A stretch of DNA of 64,000 nucleotides, from positions 5,828,001 through 5,892,000 of the forward strand of contig NZ_CP150227.1 in assembly GCF_037971845.1 (NCBI RefSeq). Direction: 5' to 3'. Shown here piece after piece: positions 8,592 to 18,177 of this stretch. Position 1 is the first letter of the stretch. Each line of letters starts with the position of its first letter. The translations under genes were made by a program, and so were the position numbers. The notes beneath the pieces were generated by a model, which worked only from the letters and a program-made list of their open reading frames with translations, searched no databases and was not told the origin of the DNA. Source of the stretch: Paenibacillus sp. FSL R5-0766 (GTDB taxonomy: Bacteria > Bacillota > Bacilli > Paenibacillales > Paenibacillaceae).

Positions 8592-8957
8592 ATGAGTAAA
8601 GTTACAATCAATGGTAATACTCCAATTACGGGAGGAACACCGGAACAGCAGTATGATACAAGCGAGCATCCTTTTGAATTGCGTCATGAGGTAAAACGAT
8701 TGAACACCCGTCTGGACCAGATTGCGGACAGTCTGGAGAGAGCACAGATCAAGGATATTATTGAGAATTACAGCAGTCCCAAGAAGCGGATCATTACTAA
8801 CTTTACAGCAGGAATGGCAAGAGGACTCGGCCTAACTGTAGGTACCTTTGTTGTTCTGGGTTTGCTGGCATTCATTCTCAGTCAATTTGTCAATATGCCG
8901 ATTGTTGGACAATACATTGCTGATTTACTTGGTTACATTGAAGATTACAAAAACTAA
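8592..8957 (+). CDS. DUF5665 family membrane protein
   Basis: A 121-residue protein with a hydrophilic N-terminal half ending in a coiled-coil-like stretch (residues ~30-60). This is followed by the R-I-I-T-N-F-T-A-G-M-A-R-G-L-G segment and one or two hydrophobic helices, as in DUF5665 proteins. The function is unknown. The frame extends six codons upstream. GAGGAGG with about ten-base spacing supports the ATG at 8592. It lies directly behind the ytxH terminator and in the stress island, but no clear SigB promoter precedes it. Confidence 0.75.
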   Translation: MSKVTINGNTPITGGTPEQQYDTSEHPFELRHEVKRLNTRLDQIADSLERAQIKDIIENYSSPKKRIITNFTAGMARGLGLTVGTFVVLGLLAFILSQFVNMPIVGQYIADLLGYIEDYKN

Positions 8958-8974
8958 GAGGACTAGCCAATAGG

Positions 8975-10006
8975 CTATCCCCTACGCGTTTCAGTTGCTC
9001 CTTTTTTCTCGATCTCTTCAGCGGAAGGCTGTGAAGACTTCACTTTGAGCAGGTCTCCTGTCCATCCTTTCATCATCAGCCATACATACATGCTGATCAT
9101 ACTTAAGATAATAACGACAAGGACCAGTACAACTCCCCATGATTTGTCGATAAAGGGCAGGTTCTCAAAGTTCATCCCCCATATCGCGCCAGCTGCCGTG
9201 GCAGGTATGAACACAGCGGTAACTATGGTTAGCGTCTTCATAATCTCATTCCCACGAACTCCTGAGATCGCATTATCAATGGAAATTAACGTATCGATCT
9301 CTTTCTCGTAATGATTGAACAGACGCTCCATACGTTCCACACGATATTGAAGCTGTAGAAAGAAACGATTGTCTTTCATCTCACTCAGGTAAGCTTCATG
9401 GGCAGCGGCCATGAGTTCCGAGTACGGGATAAACAGATTGCTCCAGTATAACAATTCAAATCGGGCAGCGAGAATCTGGTCCATCAAGGTACGTGCATTA
9501 CGAGACTCCATCTTCCGTTCCAGATCACGCAGGTTCATCTCAAAGTGATCCATACCCACATGATAGTAATGCAGTATTGCTCGAAAAAGTACGAACATGC
9601 CATCCCTCGCGACTGTACATTGTTGCAACATATTCGCACGTTCATCTGTCTTCATAATACCTCTTGTATTTTCATCCATATTCAAGGTAACCAGGTTGGT
9701 GCGATCGACATAAAAGAACATCTGATTATCTTTTCTTTTGTCATCTCTCTCATTTTTAATCGCATACAACAAGGAGCCAAATATGACGGGCTCAGTACCA
9801 TTCACGAAACGGACGGACAGATAATTCGATTCCACTTCCGGAATTTTATGAAGCCAATACTGCATATCGGGAAATGACTCGGTCAGCTCCTCCAAGGCAT
9901 TTTTCATGCTATCCGTATCAGGTGCAACCCAATCCCACCATTGCCAATGGTCTGAGCAAGATAACTTGTCGCGACGAGCTTCCAGCTTGATTTGGTTCAC
10001 AATCAC
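8975..10006 (-). CDS. CorA family magnesium transporter-like protein
   Basis: A CorA/MIT-superfamily protein of 343 residues. It has a large N-terminal cytoplasmic domain, a long helix, two C-terminal transmembrane helices and the signature G-M-N (in W-G-M-N-F-E-N) at the end of the first helix. It probably forms a pentameric Mg2+ (or Co2+/Ni2+) channel. The cytoplasmic domain is divergent from classical CorA. I choose a GTG start at 10006 because AGGAG lies eight bases upstream. The longer frame to 10066 would place its start inside the terminator region of sigB. Transcribed alone, convergent with the DUF5665 gene. Confidence 0.8.
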   Translation of the reverse strand: MIVNQIKLEARRDKLSCSDHWQWWDWVAPDTDSMKNALEELTESFPDMQYWLHKIPEVESNYLSVRFVNGTEPVIFGSLLYAIKNERDDKRKDNQMFFYVDRTNLVTLNMDENTRGIMKTDERANMLQQCTVARDGMFVLFRAILHYYHVGMDHFEMNLRDLERKMESRNARTLMDQILAARFELLYWSNLFIPYSELMAAAHEAYLSEMKDNRFFLQLQYRVERMERLFNHYEKEIDTLISIDNAISGVRGNEIMKTLTIVTAVFIPATAAGAIWGMNFENLPFIDKSWGVVLVLVVIILSMISMYVWLMMKGWTGDLLKVKSSQPSAEEIEKKGATETRRG

Positions 10007-10055
10007 AATATCCACTCCTGCACATATGTTTATTGCATACAACCTTTTTAATCCC

Positions 10056-10096
10056 AAAAAGGACACGTATGTATTCCAATGGAATTACGTGTCCTT
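10056..10096 (-). terminator. Terminator of the rsb-sigB operon
   Basis: AAGGACACGTA and TACGTGTCCTT pair, with a nested ATTCC/GGAAT stem. On the minus strand the hairpin is followed by TTTTTGGG. It lies 38 bases past the sigB stop. Confidence 0.85.
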
Positions 10097-10133
10097 CTCT
10101 ATGCCGTACTCAACAACATTTGGGTTCCATTTT

Positions 10134-10907
10134 TCATAACATTGAAGCATTCGACATGATCTGTTTCAATTTCTCTGTAGCTCGCTTCTGAATCCGAGAT
10201 ACACTCATCTGTGAAACACCAAGCTTCTGGGCAATTGCCCGCTGAGATTGGCCATCCTGGAATGCTAGAATAAGTACCTGCTGCTCTTGTTCCTTCAATT
10301 GTCCCAATGCCTGTTGCAAGTCCATCCGTTTTTCGACCGAATCATAGTCATTAACATCTGCACTGATCAGTTCTCCCAATGTTGCTGCACTGTCATCCTG
10401 AGATAAAGGAGAATCCAGTGATACATAATGGTAACACTCCCGACCAGCCAGAACTTCAATCGTCTCTTCTGCAGTCAAATCAAGGTATTCAGCAATTTCG
10501 TTCACACCGGGTGAGCGCTCCAACTTGACGGTTAACTCATCAATGGCATGTTGCACAAGGGCTCCCTTTTCCTTAATCCTCCGGGGCACCTGAATATACC
10601 AGGATTTGTCACGCAAGTAGTTCTTCATATGACCGATCATACTCTTCATGGCATAAGGTTCAAACGGAATACCCAGGTTGATATCGTATTGCTTAAGCAA
10701 TCGAATCAAGGCCATCTGCCCGGTCTGATACAAATCTTCGTATAGATCGGGGCGATTCCGAGCAATTTTACCTGCTGCCATCTTAACCATTGGTTCATAT
10801 TTGCGGATGAGAACTGTTGCAATTTCATTATCTTGGGTCTGCTGGTATTCCCAGATCAAACCTATAGCTTCAGACATGGACTCTGGGGGAGTCACTTTTT
10901 CATTCAT
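10134..10907 (-). CDS. sigB: General-stress RNA polymerase sigma factor SigB
   Basis: A 257-residue sigma-70 family factor of the SigB/SigF/SigG group. Region 2 includes D-L-Y-Q-T-G-Q-M-A-L-I-R and F-E-P-Y-A-M-K-S-M-I-G-H-M-K-N-Y. Region 3 contains V-P-R-R-I-K-E, and region 4 carries a helix-turn-helix (S-Q-R-A-I-A-Q-K-L-G-V-S-Q-M-S-V-S-R-I). It overlaps the stop of rsbW by four bases (ATGA), showing translational coupling with its anti-sigma factor. That partnership distinguishes it from the sporulation factors SigF and SigG, whose operons have spoIIAB. A matching SigB promoter before rsbV suggests autoregulation. The terminator at 10056-10096 closes the operon. Confidence 0.88.
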   Translation of the reverse strand: MNEKVTPPESMSEAIGLIWEYQQTQDNEIATVLIRKYEPMVKMAAGKIARNRPDLYEDLYQTGQMALIRLLKQYDINLGIPFEPYAMKSMIGHMKNYLRDKSWYIQVPRRIKEKGALVQHAIDELTVKLERSPGVNEIAEYLDLTAEETIEVLAGRECYHYVSLDSPLSQDDSAATLGELISADVNDYDSVEKRMDLQQALGQLKEQEQQVLILAFQDGQSQRAIAQKLGVSQMSVSRIQKRATEKLKQIMSNASML

Positions 10908-11356
10908 ACTTTCTCCTCACTTCTTGCAAGACGTTTTACGAGTACTACTTTCGTACCTTTGCCCGTCTCACTTTCCACACTGACATCGTCCATCAAGGCT
11001 TGCATCAGGTAGAACCCAAGTCCGCCAATCTGTGCTTCTGTCAGTTCTTTGTCGTGAAGACCAGCACGTGACACAGCAGGATTCATGTTCTCGAAGCTGG
11101 CACCTTCGTCCTTGACAGTAATGGACAATGTTTCGCCTTCCACTTCGAATACAACTTCAACCATGCCACCTTCGTGTGAGTAGGCATACAGTACAGAGTT
11201 GTTACAGGCCTCGGATACAGCAACTTTCATATCCTCAATGTCTTCATAAGAAAATCCCATTTTAGATGCTACTCCATAAAGATTAAGTCTTACAATATCA
11301 ACGTAATCAGCTGTCGCCGGTAAATTAAGGGTGACTCTTTGAACTTCTGCATTCAT
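10904..11356 (-). CDS. rsbW: Anti-sigma-B factor and serine kinase RsbW
   Basis: A 150-residue GHKL-fold protein with the N-box (A-V-S-E-A-C-N-N-S-V-L-Y-A-Y), the G1 region (V-K-D-E-G-A-S-F) and the G-G-L-G-F-Y-L-M G2 box. It should bind and hold SigB, and phosphorylate RsbV on the serine of its D-S-T-G motif. Genes for its partner RsbV (18 bases upstream) and SigB (four-base overlap) flank it, as in the Bacillus rsbV-rsbW-sigB core. Confidence 0.9.
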   Translation of the reverse strand: MNAEVQRVTLNLPATADYVDIVRLNLYGVASKMGFSYEDIEDMKVAVSEACNNSVLYAYSHEGGMVEVVFEVEGETLSITVKDEGASFENMNPAVSRAGLHDKELTEAQIGGLGFYLMQALMDDVSVESETGKGTKVVLVKRLARSEEKV

Positions 11357-11374
11357 TCCTTTTTCGATCCTTTC

Positions 11375-11713
11375 CTATTGGGAATTCTTCTGTGTGACAA
11401 AGAATTTGGCGATGCCCGTCATGTCAAAAAGTTTCTGAATCTGCGCAGGAACTTCCTGTACTTCAAAGCGAGCTTCCATTCCATGTCTTGCCTTCAGAAC
11501 TGATAACAGGATACCAATCCCTGTACTATCGATATACTTCAATTCTTTCATGTTAATCACAAGATCCTGTTCCTTGTTATCCACGAGCGGCTCCATCACC
11601 AAGCGGAAGTCAGGAGCAACCGACAAATCCAGTTCGCCAGTCAGATACACCGTGCACACGCCGTCCTGAGTTTCAGTTCTTGCATTGAATTTTTCATTTT
11701 TATTTGTATTCAT
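11375..11713 (-). CDS. rsbV: Anti-anti-sigma factor RsbV
   Basis: A 112-residue STAS-domain protein. The phospho-acceptor is the serine in Y-I-D-S-T-G-I-G (about residue 61). When dephosphorylated it binds RsbW and frees SigB. The PP2C phosphatase encoded at 18174-19343 is the likely activator. The ATG follows a GGAGAGAG site and is preceded by a SigB-type promoter at 11752-11777. The gene starts the rsbV-rsbW-sigB unit. Confidence 0.9.
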   Translation of the reverse strand: MNTNKNEKFNARTETQDGVCTVYLTGELDLSVAPDFRLVMEPLVDNKEQDLVINMKELKYIDSTGIGILLSVLKARHGMEARFEVQEVPAQIQKLFDMTGIAKFFVTQKNSQ

Positions 11714-11751
11714 TAGACATCTCTCTCCTGATCAATGGTTTCCTTACCTAA

Positions 11752-11777
11752 TAACCCAACTTCAGCACAAGTGAAAC
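11752..11777 (-). promoter_or_regulatory. Candidate SigB promoter of rsbV-rsbW-sigB
   Basis: On the minus strand GTTTCA (11777-11772), 14 bases, GGGTTA (11757-11752). Spacing and sequence fit SigB promoters, and position 38 bases before the rsbV start implies positive autoregulation. It lies in the 86-base gap between the second hybrid kinase and rsbV. Confidence 0.7.
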
Positions 11778-11799
11778 AGAAAGGAGTTTGGCAAATGTT

Positions 11800-13476
11800 T
11801 CAATTGGCCTGATTCATTGCTGAGGGAGCTGGGTCTAACATTTGTCGTTGTTTCTGAAACTGGGCTATCTTCTGTTTTACATTGCCCATTTTCACCGGTT
11901 TACTAATATAATCATCCATGCCGGCAGCAATACAGCGTTGCTGAATACCTTCCATCACGTTAGCAGTCATCGCTATAATGATTGGCTGATTGGATTGGGA
12001 CAGGCTCTCTCGAATCCGTCGTGTACATTCCAAACCGTCCATAACAGGCATCTGCAGATCCATAAACACATAGTCATAGGGATAACGGCTGCCGTTTACC
12101 ATATCAAGTGCGCTCTGCCCATCTTCAGCAATGTCTGAGAGCAACCCAAGCTTACCGAGCATAATCGCCATCAACTTCTGGTTAATAGGATGATCATCCA
12201 CGATTAATACCGTAGGATATTTATTCTCATTTTTAACATCCGTTGCCTTCTCTTCCCCGTTCCTCTGGACCAGTTCAGTTTCTACATAACGTTTCGCCTG
12301 AATTGTGAATACAAACGTTGCTCCCCGTTGCTCTGTTGTATCCAGGTAGATCTGTCCACCCATCATTTCAACCAGAGTCTTGCATATTGCCAGTCCTAAG
12401 CCAGTTCCACCGTATTTACGTGTCATGGATGTATCCAACTGGGAAAACGGCTGGAACAGGCGATCCACTTTGTCTGAAGCGATACCTATCCCGGTGTCTT
12501 TAACGGCAAACTCCAATGCCATTTGCCCATCCTTTTCTTCCTTAACCGACACGATCAGATACACTCCACCCTGATCGGTAAATTTGATCGCATTTGCAAT
12601 AAGGTTCAAGAGAACCTGACGGAGCCTTGCCATATCTCCATAGATTAATTCAGGGACAGAATCTTCCAGGAAATAATCCAGTTCCAGATTCTTTTTGCCT
12701 GCTTCTGCAGCAAACAATCCCAGCACTTCCCGAATACAGGAGACAATTTCAAAAGGATGCTCTTCAAGTTCCATTTTGCCGGATTCCATCTTGGTAAAAT
12801 CAAGAATGTCGTTGATGACCGTGACAAGTGCATCCGCGCTGCGACGAACGATATCTGCATATTCCTTCTGATCTTCCCTCAGTTCCGTTTCCATCAGCAG
12901 ATCAACCATGCCGATAACTCCATTCATCGGTGTACGAATCTCATGACTCATCATTGCCAGGAACTCGGTCTTTGCATTGGCTGCAATTTCTGCTTCTTCC
13001 TTGGCCTGAATGAGTTGTTGATTCATCTTCTCCAATTCCTGTGTCTTCTGGTGAAGAAGCATGGTCTGTGTCTTCAAACGTTTATTGGTGATAAACATCT
13101 CCACAAAGCCCTCGATTTTGGATTTCAAAATCTGAGGAATAAATGGTTTAACCATGTAATCAATGGCCCCGGCTGAATATCCGGCAAACAAGTGCTCCGC
13201 TTCTCTGCTATTGGCAGAGATGAATATAATCGGCACATCCTTGGACTTGTCCCGTGCCTTAATTAACTTTGCTGTCTCAATTCCGTCCATTCCAGGCATC
13301 TGCACATCGAGAACGATAACCGCAAATTCGTCTTTTAGCAGACAGCGGAGTGCCTCTTCTCCGGAAGTTGCCTTAACGAGTTTATATTGTTCCGATTCCA
13401 GAACTGCTTCAAGAGCAAGCAAGTTCTCAGGGCGGTCATCTACCAATAATATGTGGATTGGTTCATTGAGCCCCAT
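11800..13476 (-). CDS. Soluble hybrid kinase REC-HisKA-HATPase-REC
   Basis: A 558-residue protein without membrane segments. Its order is a receiver (phospho-acceptor D57 in V-L-D-V-Q-M-P), a coiled coil (~130-170), a HisKA domain with H178 in S-H-E-I-R-T-P, an HATPase domain (N-box [11 protein letters not shown]-boxes D-T-G-I-G-I and G-G-T-G-L-G-L), and a C-terminal receiver (D473 in F-M-D-L-Q-M-P). Its input must come through the N-terminal receiver, so it is probably a phosphorelay intermediate. It lies between the CheR-like gene (16 bases away) and rsbV in the same orientation. It is an addition to the RsbK/RsbM/RsbY set known from Bacillus cereus. Confidence 0.88.
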   Translation of the reverse strand: MGLNEPIHILLVDDRPENLLALEAVLESEQYKLVKATSGEEALRCLLKDEFAVIVLDVQMPGMDGIETAKLIKARDKSKDVPIIFISANSREAEHLFAGYSAGAIDYMVKPFIPQILKSKIEGFVEMFITNKRLKTQTMLLHQKTQELEKMNQQLIQAKEEAEIAANAKTEFLAMMSHEIRTPMNGVIGMVDLLMETELREDQKEYADIVRRSADALVTVINDILDFTKMESGKMELEEHPFEIVSCIREVLGLFAAEAGKKNLELDYFLEDSVPELIYGDMARLRQVLLNLIANAIKFTDQGGVYLIVSVKEEKDGQMALEFAVKDTGIGIASDKVDRLFQPFSQLDTSMTRKYGGTGLGLAICKTLVEMMGGQIYLDTTEQRGATFVFTIQAKRYVETELVQRNGEEKATDVKNENKYPTVLIVDDHPINQKLMAIMLGKLGLLSDIAEDGQSALDMVNGSRYPYDYVFMDLQMPVMDGLECTRRIRESLSQSNQPIIIAMTANVMEGIQQRCIAAGMDDYISKPVKMGNVKQKIAQFQKQRQMLDPAPSAMNQAN

Positions 13477-13492
13477 GGCTAACCCTAACCCC

Positions 13493-14365
13493 CTATTTGA
13501 TCTTCCGGTATATTTTTTCGGTCCGGTCTAACGGCTCATAGGTATCACTGAACTCTGTAAAATGTATCGATTCTTTCGACCCCAGAACCAGAATACCAAA
13601 GTGGCTCAAGCTCTCATGAAACAGCCCATGCACATGGTTCCGCAGTTCATCATTAAAATAAATCATGACATTACGGCAAAAGATAACATTGAACTCGTTA
13701 AATGACCGATCTGTTGCCAGGTTGTGCTCGGCGAAAATGATGTTCTTCCGTAGAAAAGGATGAAATATCACCGAATTGTATTTCGCTGTATAGTACTCGG
13801 AGAAGGCTCTGGTACCCCCTGCCTCCAAATAATTTGTAGTAAATAGTTTCATTTTTTCAATACCGTATACGCCTTCTTTGGCCTGTTGCAAAGAGCGATC
13901 ATTCATATCCGTTGCGTAGATTCTCGCCTTGTCATACAGTCCTTCCTCATGCAACATGATGGCCATGGAATAAACTTCCTCTCCCGTAGAGCATCCCGCA
14001 TGCCATATTCGGATATACGGATAGGTTCTCAGGATAGGAATAATCTGCTCCCGAAACATTCGGAAAAGCGAAGGATCTCGAAACATTTCCGTTACAGGGA
14101 TGGATAAGTTCTGTACAAAACGGTCAAACGCGGAACGGTCATGAAGAACACGTTCCTGTAAGCCGGATATGCTCTTAACACCTTCAGCATGTGCATGATG
14201 CCAGATTCTTCGTTTCAGGGATGGCAGTGCATAGTTTCTAAAATCATATCCATATAAACGGTGCATGCCTTCCAACAGCAACTCAATCTCGATCAGCTCG
14301 CGCTCTTCATCTTGCGGCATACGGACCAAATCTGCCCCCGTCTCGGTAGGTTCCCACGGTGTCAT
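13493..14365 (-). CDS. CheR-type protein methyltransferase (RsbM-like)
   Basis: A 290-residue CheR-family SAM-dependent methyltransferase. It has an N-terminal all-helical CheR_N domain and a catalytic domain with the SAM motif [17 protein letters not shown] and [13 protein letters not shown]. In Bacillus cereus a CheR-like RsbM methylates glutamate in the kinase RsbK and damps SigB activity. The same neighbourhood here suggests the same job, with the kinase at 14452-18177 as substrate. No chemoreceptor or flagellar genes are near. The frame starts at 14386, but GGAGAG seven bases before the ATG at 14365 decides the start. Confidence 0.85.
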   Translation of the reverse strand: MTPWEPTETGADLVRMPQDEERELIEIELLLEGMHRLYGYDFRNYALPSLKRRIWHHAHAEGVKSISGLQERVLHDRSAFDRFVQNLSIPVTEMFRDPSLFRMFREQIIPILRTYPYIRIWHAGCSTGEEVYSMAIMLHEEGLYDKARIYATDMNDRSLQQAKEGVYGIEKMKLFTTNYLEAGGTRAFSEYYTAKYNSVIFHPFLRKNIIFAEHNLATDRSFNEFNVIFCRNVMIYFNDELRNHVHGLFHESLSHFGILVLGSKESIHFTEFSDTYEPLDRTEKIYRKIK

Positions 14366-14451
14366 AAGTTCTCTCCACTTCTTCATTTGTTACTTGCGTA
14401 TTCGTTGTATTGTCTTTCATTACCCAAACAATGAACATACGAATAATGAAC

Positions 14452-17400
14452 TTACGAATACAGCCAAACGCGCATTAAGGATAACAATTGATCTGTCTGG
14501 ATCGGTTTTTTCACATAATCAGATGCTCCGGCCTCAATACATTTGCCGCGATCCTCTTTCATGGCTTTGGCCGTAAGCGCAATAATCGGCAACTTTTCAA
14601 ACTGCGGGATCTGTCTGATTCGTGTCATCGCTTCATAACCGTCCATCTCTGGCATCATCATATCCATCAGTACCAGATCAAACTCCGGATTTTTGTCCAA
14701 AATCTCCAAAGCCTCTCGTCCGTTCTCAGCAAACGTCACATCCATCCGATAGCCTTCAAGAACACTTGAAAGGGCAAATACATTACGAATATCGTCATCT
14801 ACAAGCAATATTTTCTTGCCTTCAAACAACGTTTCCTTGTTGTGTAGTTTCTGCAAGATTCGACGCTTGTCTTCCGGCAAATTGGCTTCTACCCGATGCA
14901 GGAACAATGTAGTTTCATCCAGCAAACGTTCCGGTGACTTCACATCTTTGATAATGATGGATTCCGCATATTTGCGCAGCTTCATTTCTTCCTTGGAATC
15001 CAGTTCTTTGCCTGTATAAATTATAATCGGCAGATCGTTCAGATATTCATCATCGCGAATCTGGTCGAGCAACTCAAACCCGGTCATATCCGTTAACATC
15101 AGATCCAGTACCATGCAGTCATAACGCTGGCTGTGTAATTCATTCAAAGCCTCACTACCTGTCGATACAGCAGTGATTGCAACATCATCATGACCAATCA
15201 ATTCAATAATGGCTTTACGCTGAGTTTCATCATCTTCGACGATCAACAGTCGTTTCAATTGATTCTCGGTATATGATTTGATATGCGAGAATGCTTTATC
15301 CAGTGAATCCTTGCTCGAAGGTTTTTTCAGATACGCAATGGCGCCCATCATCAGACCTTGCTTCATATCATCAATGACTGAAATCACATGAACCGGAATG
15401 TGGCGTGTTGCCGAACTGCTCTTCAGCTCGCCCAGAATGGTCCAACCATCCATCACCGGCAATTGAATATCCAGGATAATGGCATCCGGCAGATACTGAC
15501 GTGCCATTTCTAGTCCTTTATCACCTTGAAGGGCAACAAGTGCTTTGAAGCCTCTTCCTCTCGCCATATCCATCAAAATATGTGCAAAGTTCACATCATC
15601 CTCAATGATGAGGAGGATTTTGTCACTCTCCATGATATTCTCCCGATCATCTTCGATCTGCGTGACATCTGGAGTATGGGTAGGAGACAGATCTGTACCC
15701 ACGCTACGCTCCGGATCAGGAGAGAGAATGGACTGATGACTTGAAAACATGGTCCGTGCTTCGATGGACTGTTCATAAAGATCCTCTGAGGAAACAGCCG
15801 CTTCTCTTGAAGCACCTTCCTCTGCCAAGGCTTCCTCTTCATGATTATCCGGCAGGTACAAGGTAAAGCAACTACCTTCCCCTTCGGATGATTCCACCTG
15901 GATTGCGCCACCAAGCAAACGTGCCAGTTCTCTGCTAATGGACAATCCCAGGCCAGTTCCACCGTATTTCCGACTTGTGGTCCCGTCTACTTGCTGGAAC
16001 GCTTCAAAGATCAGATCAGTCTTGTCCGATGGAATGCCAATGCCCGTATCTTTCACACTAAATCCGAGATATTCCTGATTGGTGTTCATATAACCCGGCA
16101 GCTCTTCCGGTTTCATCCGTCGTCCAATCAGACTAACCGATCCTCGATTGGTAAACTTAAATGCGTTCGACAACAAATTCCGTAAAATCTGTTTGACGCG
16201 ATGACTGTCAGTGTATACCCATTCCGGTAGATCGCTGTCGAACTCAATATTCAAGTTCAGTTCCTTCTTATTCGCCATCGGTCCAAAGTTTTGCTGAACA
16301 AAGCTGGTCAGCTCTTCCATTCGAACTGTCTCATAATTGATATCCATCTTACCTGCGTCCACCTTGGACAGATCCAGAATCTCATCAATCATCTTCAGCA
16401 GATCCGCGCCTGACATGTAGATGGTTTGCGCATATTCCTGCTGTTTGTCAGTCAGATTTCCACCCTTGTTCTCCGACAATAACTGGGACAAAATGAGCAG
16501 ACTGTTCAATGGTGTACGGAGTTCATGTGACATATTCGCTAAAAATTCGGACTTGTACTTACTTGTCATCGACAACTGTGTAGCTTGCTGTTCCAACTGT
16601 GTCTTCGTTTTCTCAATTTCGTCATTTTTCTCTTCAACTTCACGTACCTGCTCTTCAAGCGCCCGCGTCTTGGCAATGAGCTCCGTATTGAAATGCTCCA
16701 GTTCTTCCTGCTGACGCTGCAGCAATTCCTCGGAACGTTTAAGCGCCTCTGTCTGCTCCTCCAGATTCTCATTGGAACGACGAAGTTCTTCTTGCTGTGT
16801 CTGCAATTCTTCCGATTGAACCTGCAGTTCCTCAGTCAGTGCCTGGGATTCACGCAGCAACTCCTCCACACGCAAACGACGTCGAACGTTGTTCAAAATT
16901 ACGCCCAGGTTCATAATCAGTTGTGTGAACAACTGCTTGTGAAGTTCATTGAAACCTTCAAAGGAAGCCACTTCAACTACACCAATCAGTTCATCTTCAA
17001 ACACGACAGGATAGATCATGATACCCGCAGCACGTGTTGAGCCTGAAGCTGAACCAATATGCACGTAATCTTCAGGCGTATTTTCCAGAATAATTGGTGT
17101 CATATCCAGCGCGGCTTGACCAATTAGGCCTTCACCGATGCGATACATTTCTTTACCAACATCTTCGTTCTCTTCAAATGCGTATGCACCGTAGCGTCTC
17201 AGTTCGTCGGGATGTTTCTCCTCATCGATCAGATAGACGACACCCAACTGAGCGCCAAGCACAGGTGTGAATTCACTGATAAACATCTGTGAAATTTGGC
17301 GAATGGAGCCAATCCCCCGAAGCAGCTCAGGGACTCTTGCGATGTTCGAACTCATCCAGTTTTGATCCTGCTGAGCCTGTACATAAGCCCTCTCGATTTC

Positions 17401-18177
17401 CAGTTTTTCTTCGAGATCACTGGATACATCTTTGAACACACTGGCAATCTGACCAATCTCATCTTTGGATTTGACCTGAATGCGCCGAATGGTTCGATAA
17501 CGCCCTTTACCAAAGCTGGTAATCATCATAGATACAGTGTTCAGACCCCGTGTAATACTCGGCAGCACCCACATTATGACACCCAATGCAAGCAACAACC
17601 CTGCAATCATGATACTTATCGTGATCTGTACGGCTCTCGTATACGCTGCATTAGCGTTCTTGATCTCGGCATCAATCTCTTGGTCCTGATAACGGGACAG
17701 AGCATTCAAACTATCCACAGCTTCTTTTTGCACCGCAAGTCCTGTTGAATTGCGGTAGTTATTCGCATCTTCTACCCTGCTTTGGGACATCAGGCTAATC
17801 TGTCTCGTTGCATAGGAGGTATAAGCGGTCCACGCAGTATTCACACGATCTACCAGTTGATGTTCAGGTGCACTGTCTGCTCGGTTTCTCACTTCTACGA
17901 GGTTGCGATCGCCTCGATCCTTCATCTCCTTCAGGTCAGCGTCTGCTGCTGCAGTCGAGTTGTTTGGATTCAATAACAAGTTAGCCAGCACTTTAGCGAT
18001 ATCATTAACCTCTCCGCGTGCAGCAGAAGTGAATCTTACTTTGAGATATCGTTCCTGATACATCTGATCTACCTGTTGATTACTGCTGTTCAGCCGTTCA
18101 TAACTCACAAATGTGAGCACAATCAAGATCGCCATCAGAGCGGTAAAACCAATCAGCAGTTTATTCCTGATCTTCAT
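14452..18177 (-). CDS. Membrane hybrid sensor kinase CHASE3-HAMP-GAF-HK-REC-REC-REC (RsbK-like)
   Basis: A 1241-residue multidomain sensor. It has a transmembrane helix at 7-25, an extracytoplasmic helical CHASE3-like domain (~30-182), a second helix (~184-206), HAMP (~207-262) and GAF (~290-435). A long Glu/Gln-rich coiled coil (435-540) follows. The HisKA domain has H551 in S-H-E-L-R-T-P, and the HATPase (~655-775) has D-T-G-I-G-I and G-G-T-G-L-G-L. Three receivers have acceptors D903, D1025 and D1172. The layout matches Bacillus cereus RsbK except for two additional receivers. It overlaps the REC-PP2C gene by four bases, so the phosphatase is the likely output. The coiled coil offers candidate methylation glutamates for the CheR-like enzyme. 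Confidence 0.9.
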   Translation of the reverse strand: MKIRNKLLIGFTALMAILIVLTFVSYERLNSSNQQVDQMYQERYLKVRFTSAARGEVNDIAKVLANLLLNPNNSTAAADADLKEMKDRGDRNLVEVRNRADSAPEHQLVDRVNTAWTAYTSYATRQISLMSQSRVEDANNYRNSTGLAVQKEAVDSLNALSRYQDQEIDAEIKNANAAYTRAVQITISIMIAGLLLALGVIMWVLPSITRGLNTVSMMITSFGKGRYRTIRRIQVKSKDEIGQIASVFKDVSSDLEEKLEIERAYVQAQQDQNWMSSNIARVPELLRGIGSIRQISQMFISEFTPVLGAQLGVVYLIDEEKHPDELRRYGAYAFEENEDVGKEMYRIGEGLIGQAALDMTPIILENTPEDYVHIGSASGSTRAAGIMIYPVVFEDELIGVVEVASFEGFNELHKQLFTQLIMNLGVILNNVRRRLRVEELLRESQALTEELQVQSEELQTQQEELRRSNENLEEQTEALKRSEELLQRQQEELEHFNTELIAKTRALEEQVREVEEKNDEIEKTKTQLEQQATQLSMTSKYKSEFLANMSHELRTPLNSLLILSQLLSENKGGNLTDKQQEYAQTIYMSGADLLKMIDEILDLSKVDAGKMDINYETVRMEELTSFVQQNFGPMANKKELNLNIEFDSDLPEWVYTDSHRVKQILRNLLSNAFKFTNRGSVSLIGRRMKPEELPGYMNTNQEYLGFSVKDTGIGIPSDKTDLIFEAFQQVDGTTSRKYGGTGLGLSISRELARLLGGAIQVESSEGEGSCFTLYLPDNHEEEALAEEGASREAAVSSEDLYEQSIEARTMFSSHQSILSPDPERSVGTDLSPTHTPDVTQIEDDRENIMESDKILLIIEDDVNFAHILMDMARGRGFKALVALQGDKGLEMARQYLPDAIILDIQLPVMDGWTILGELKSSSATRHIPVHVISVIDDMKQGLMMGAIAYLKKPSSKDSLDKAFSHIKSYTENQLKRLLIVEDDETQRKAIIELIGHDDVAITAVSTGSEALNELHSQRYDCMVLDLMLTDMTGFELLDQIRDDEYLNDLPIIIYTGKELDSKEEMKLRKYAESIIIKDVKSPERLLDETTLFLHRVEANLPEDKRRILQKLHNKETLFEGKKILLVDDDIRNVFALSSVLEGYRMDVTFAENGREALEILDKNPEFDLVLMDMMMPEMDGYEAMTRIRQIPQFEKLPIIALTAKAMKEDRGKCIEAGASDYVKKPIQTDQLLSLMRVWLYS

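Noticed and set aside
14421..14432. GTTTGGGTAA on the minus strand considered as a SigB promoter before the CheR-like gene
   Set aside because: The GTTT and GGGTAA parts are adjacent instead of 12-14 bases apart, and there is no second GTTT at the right distance.
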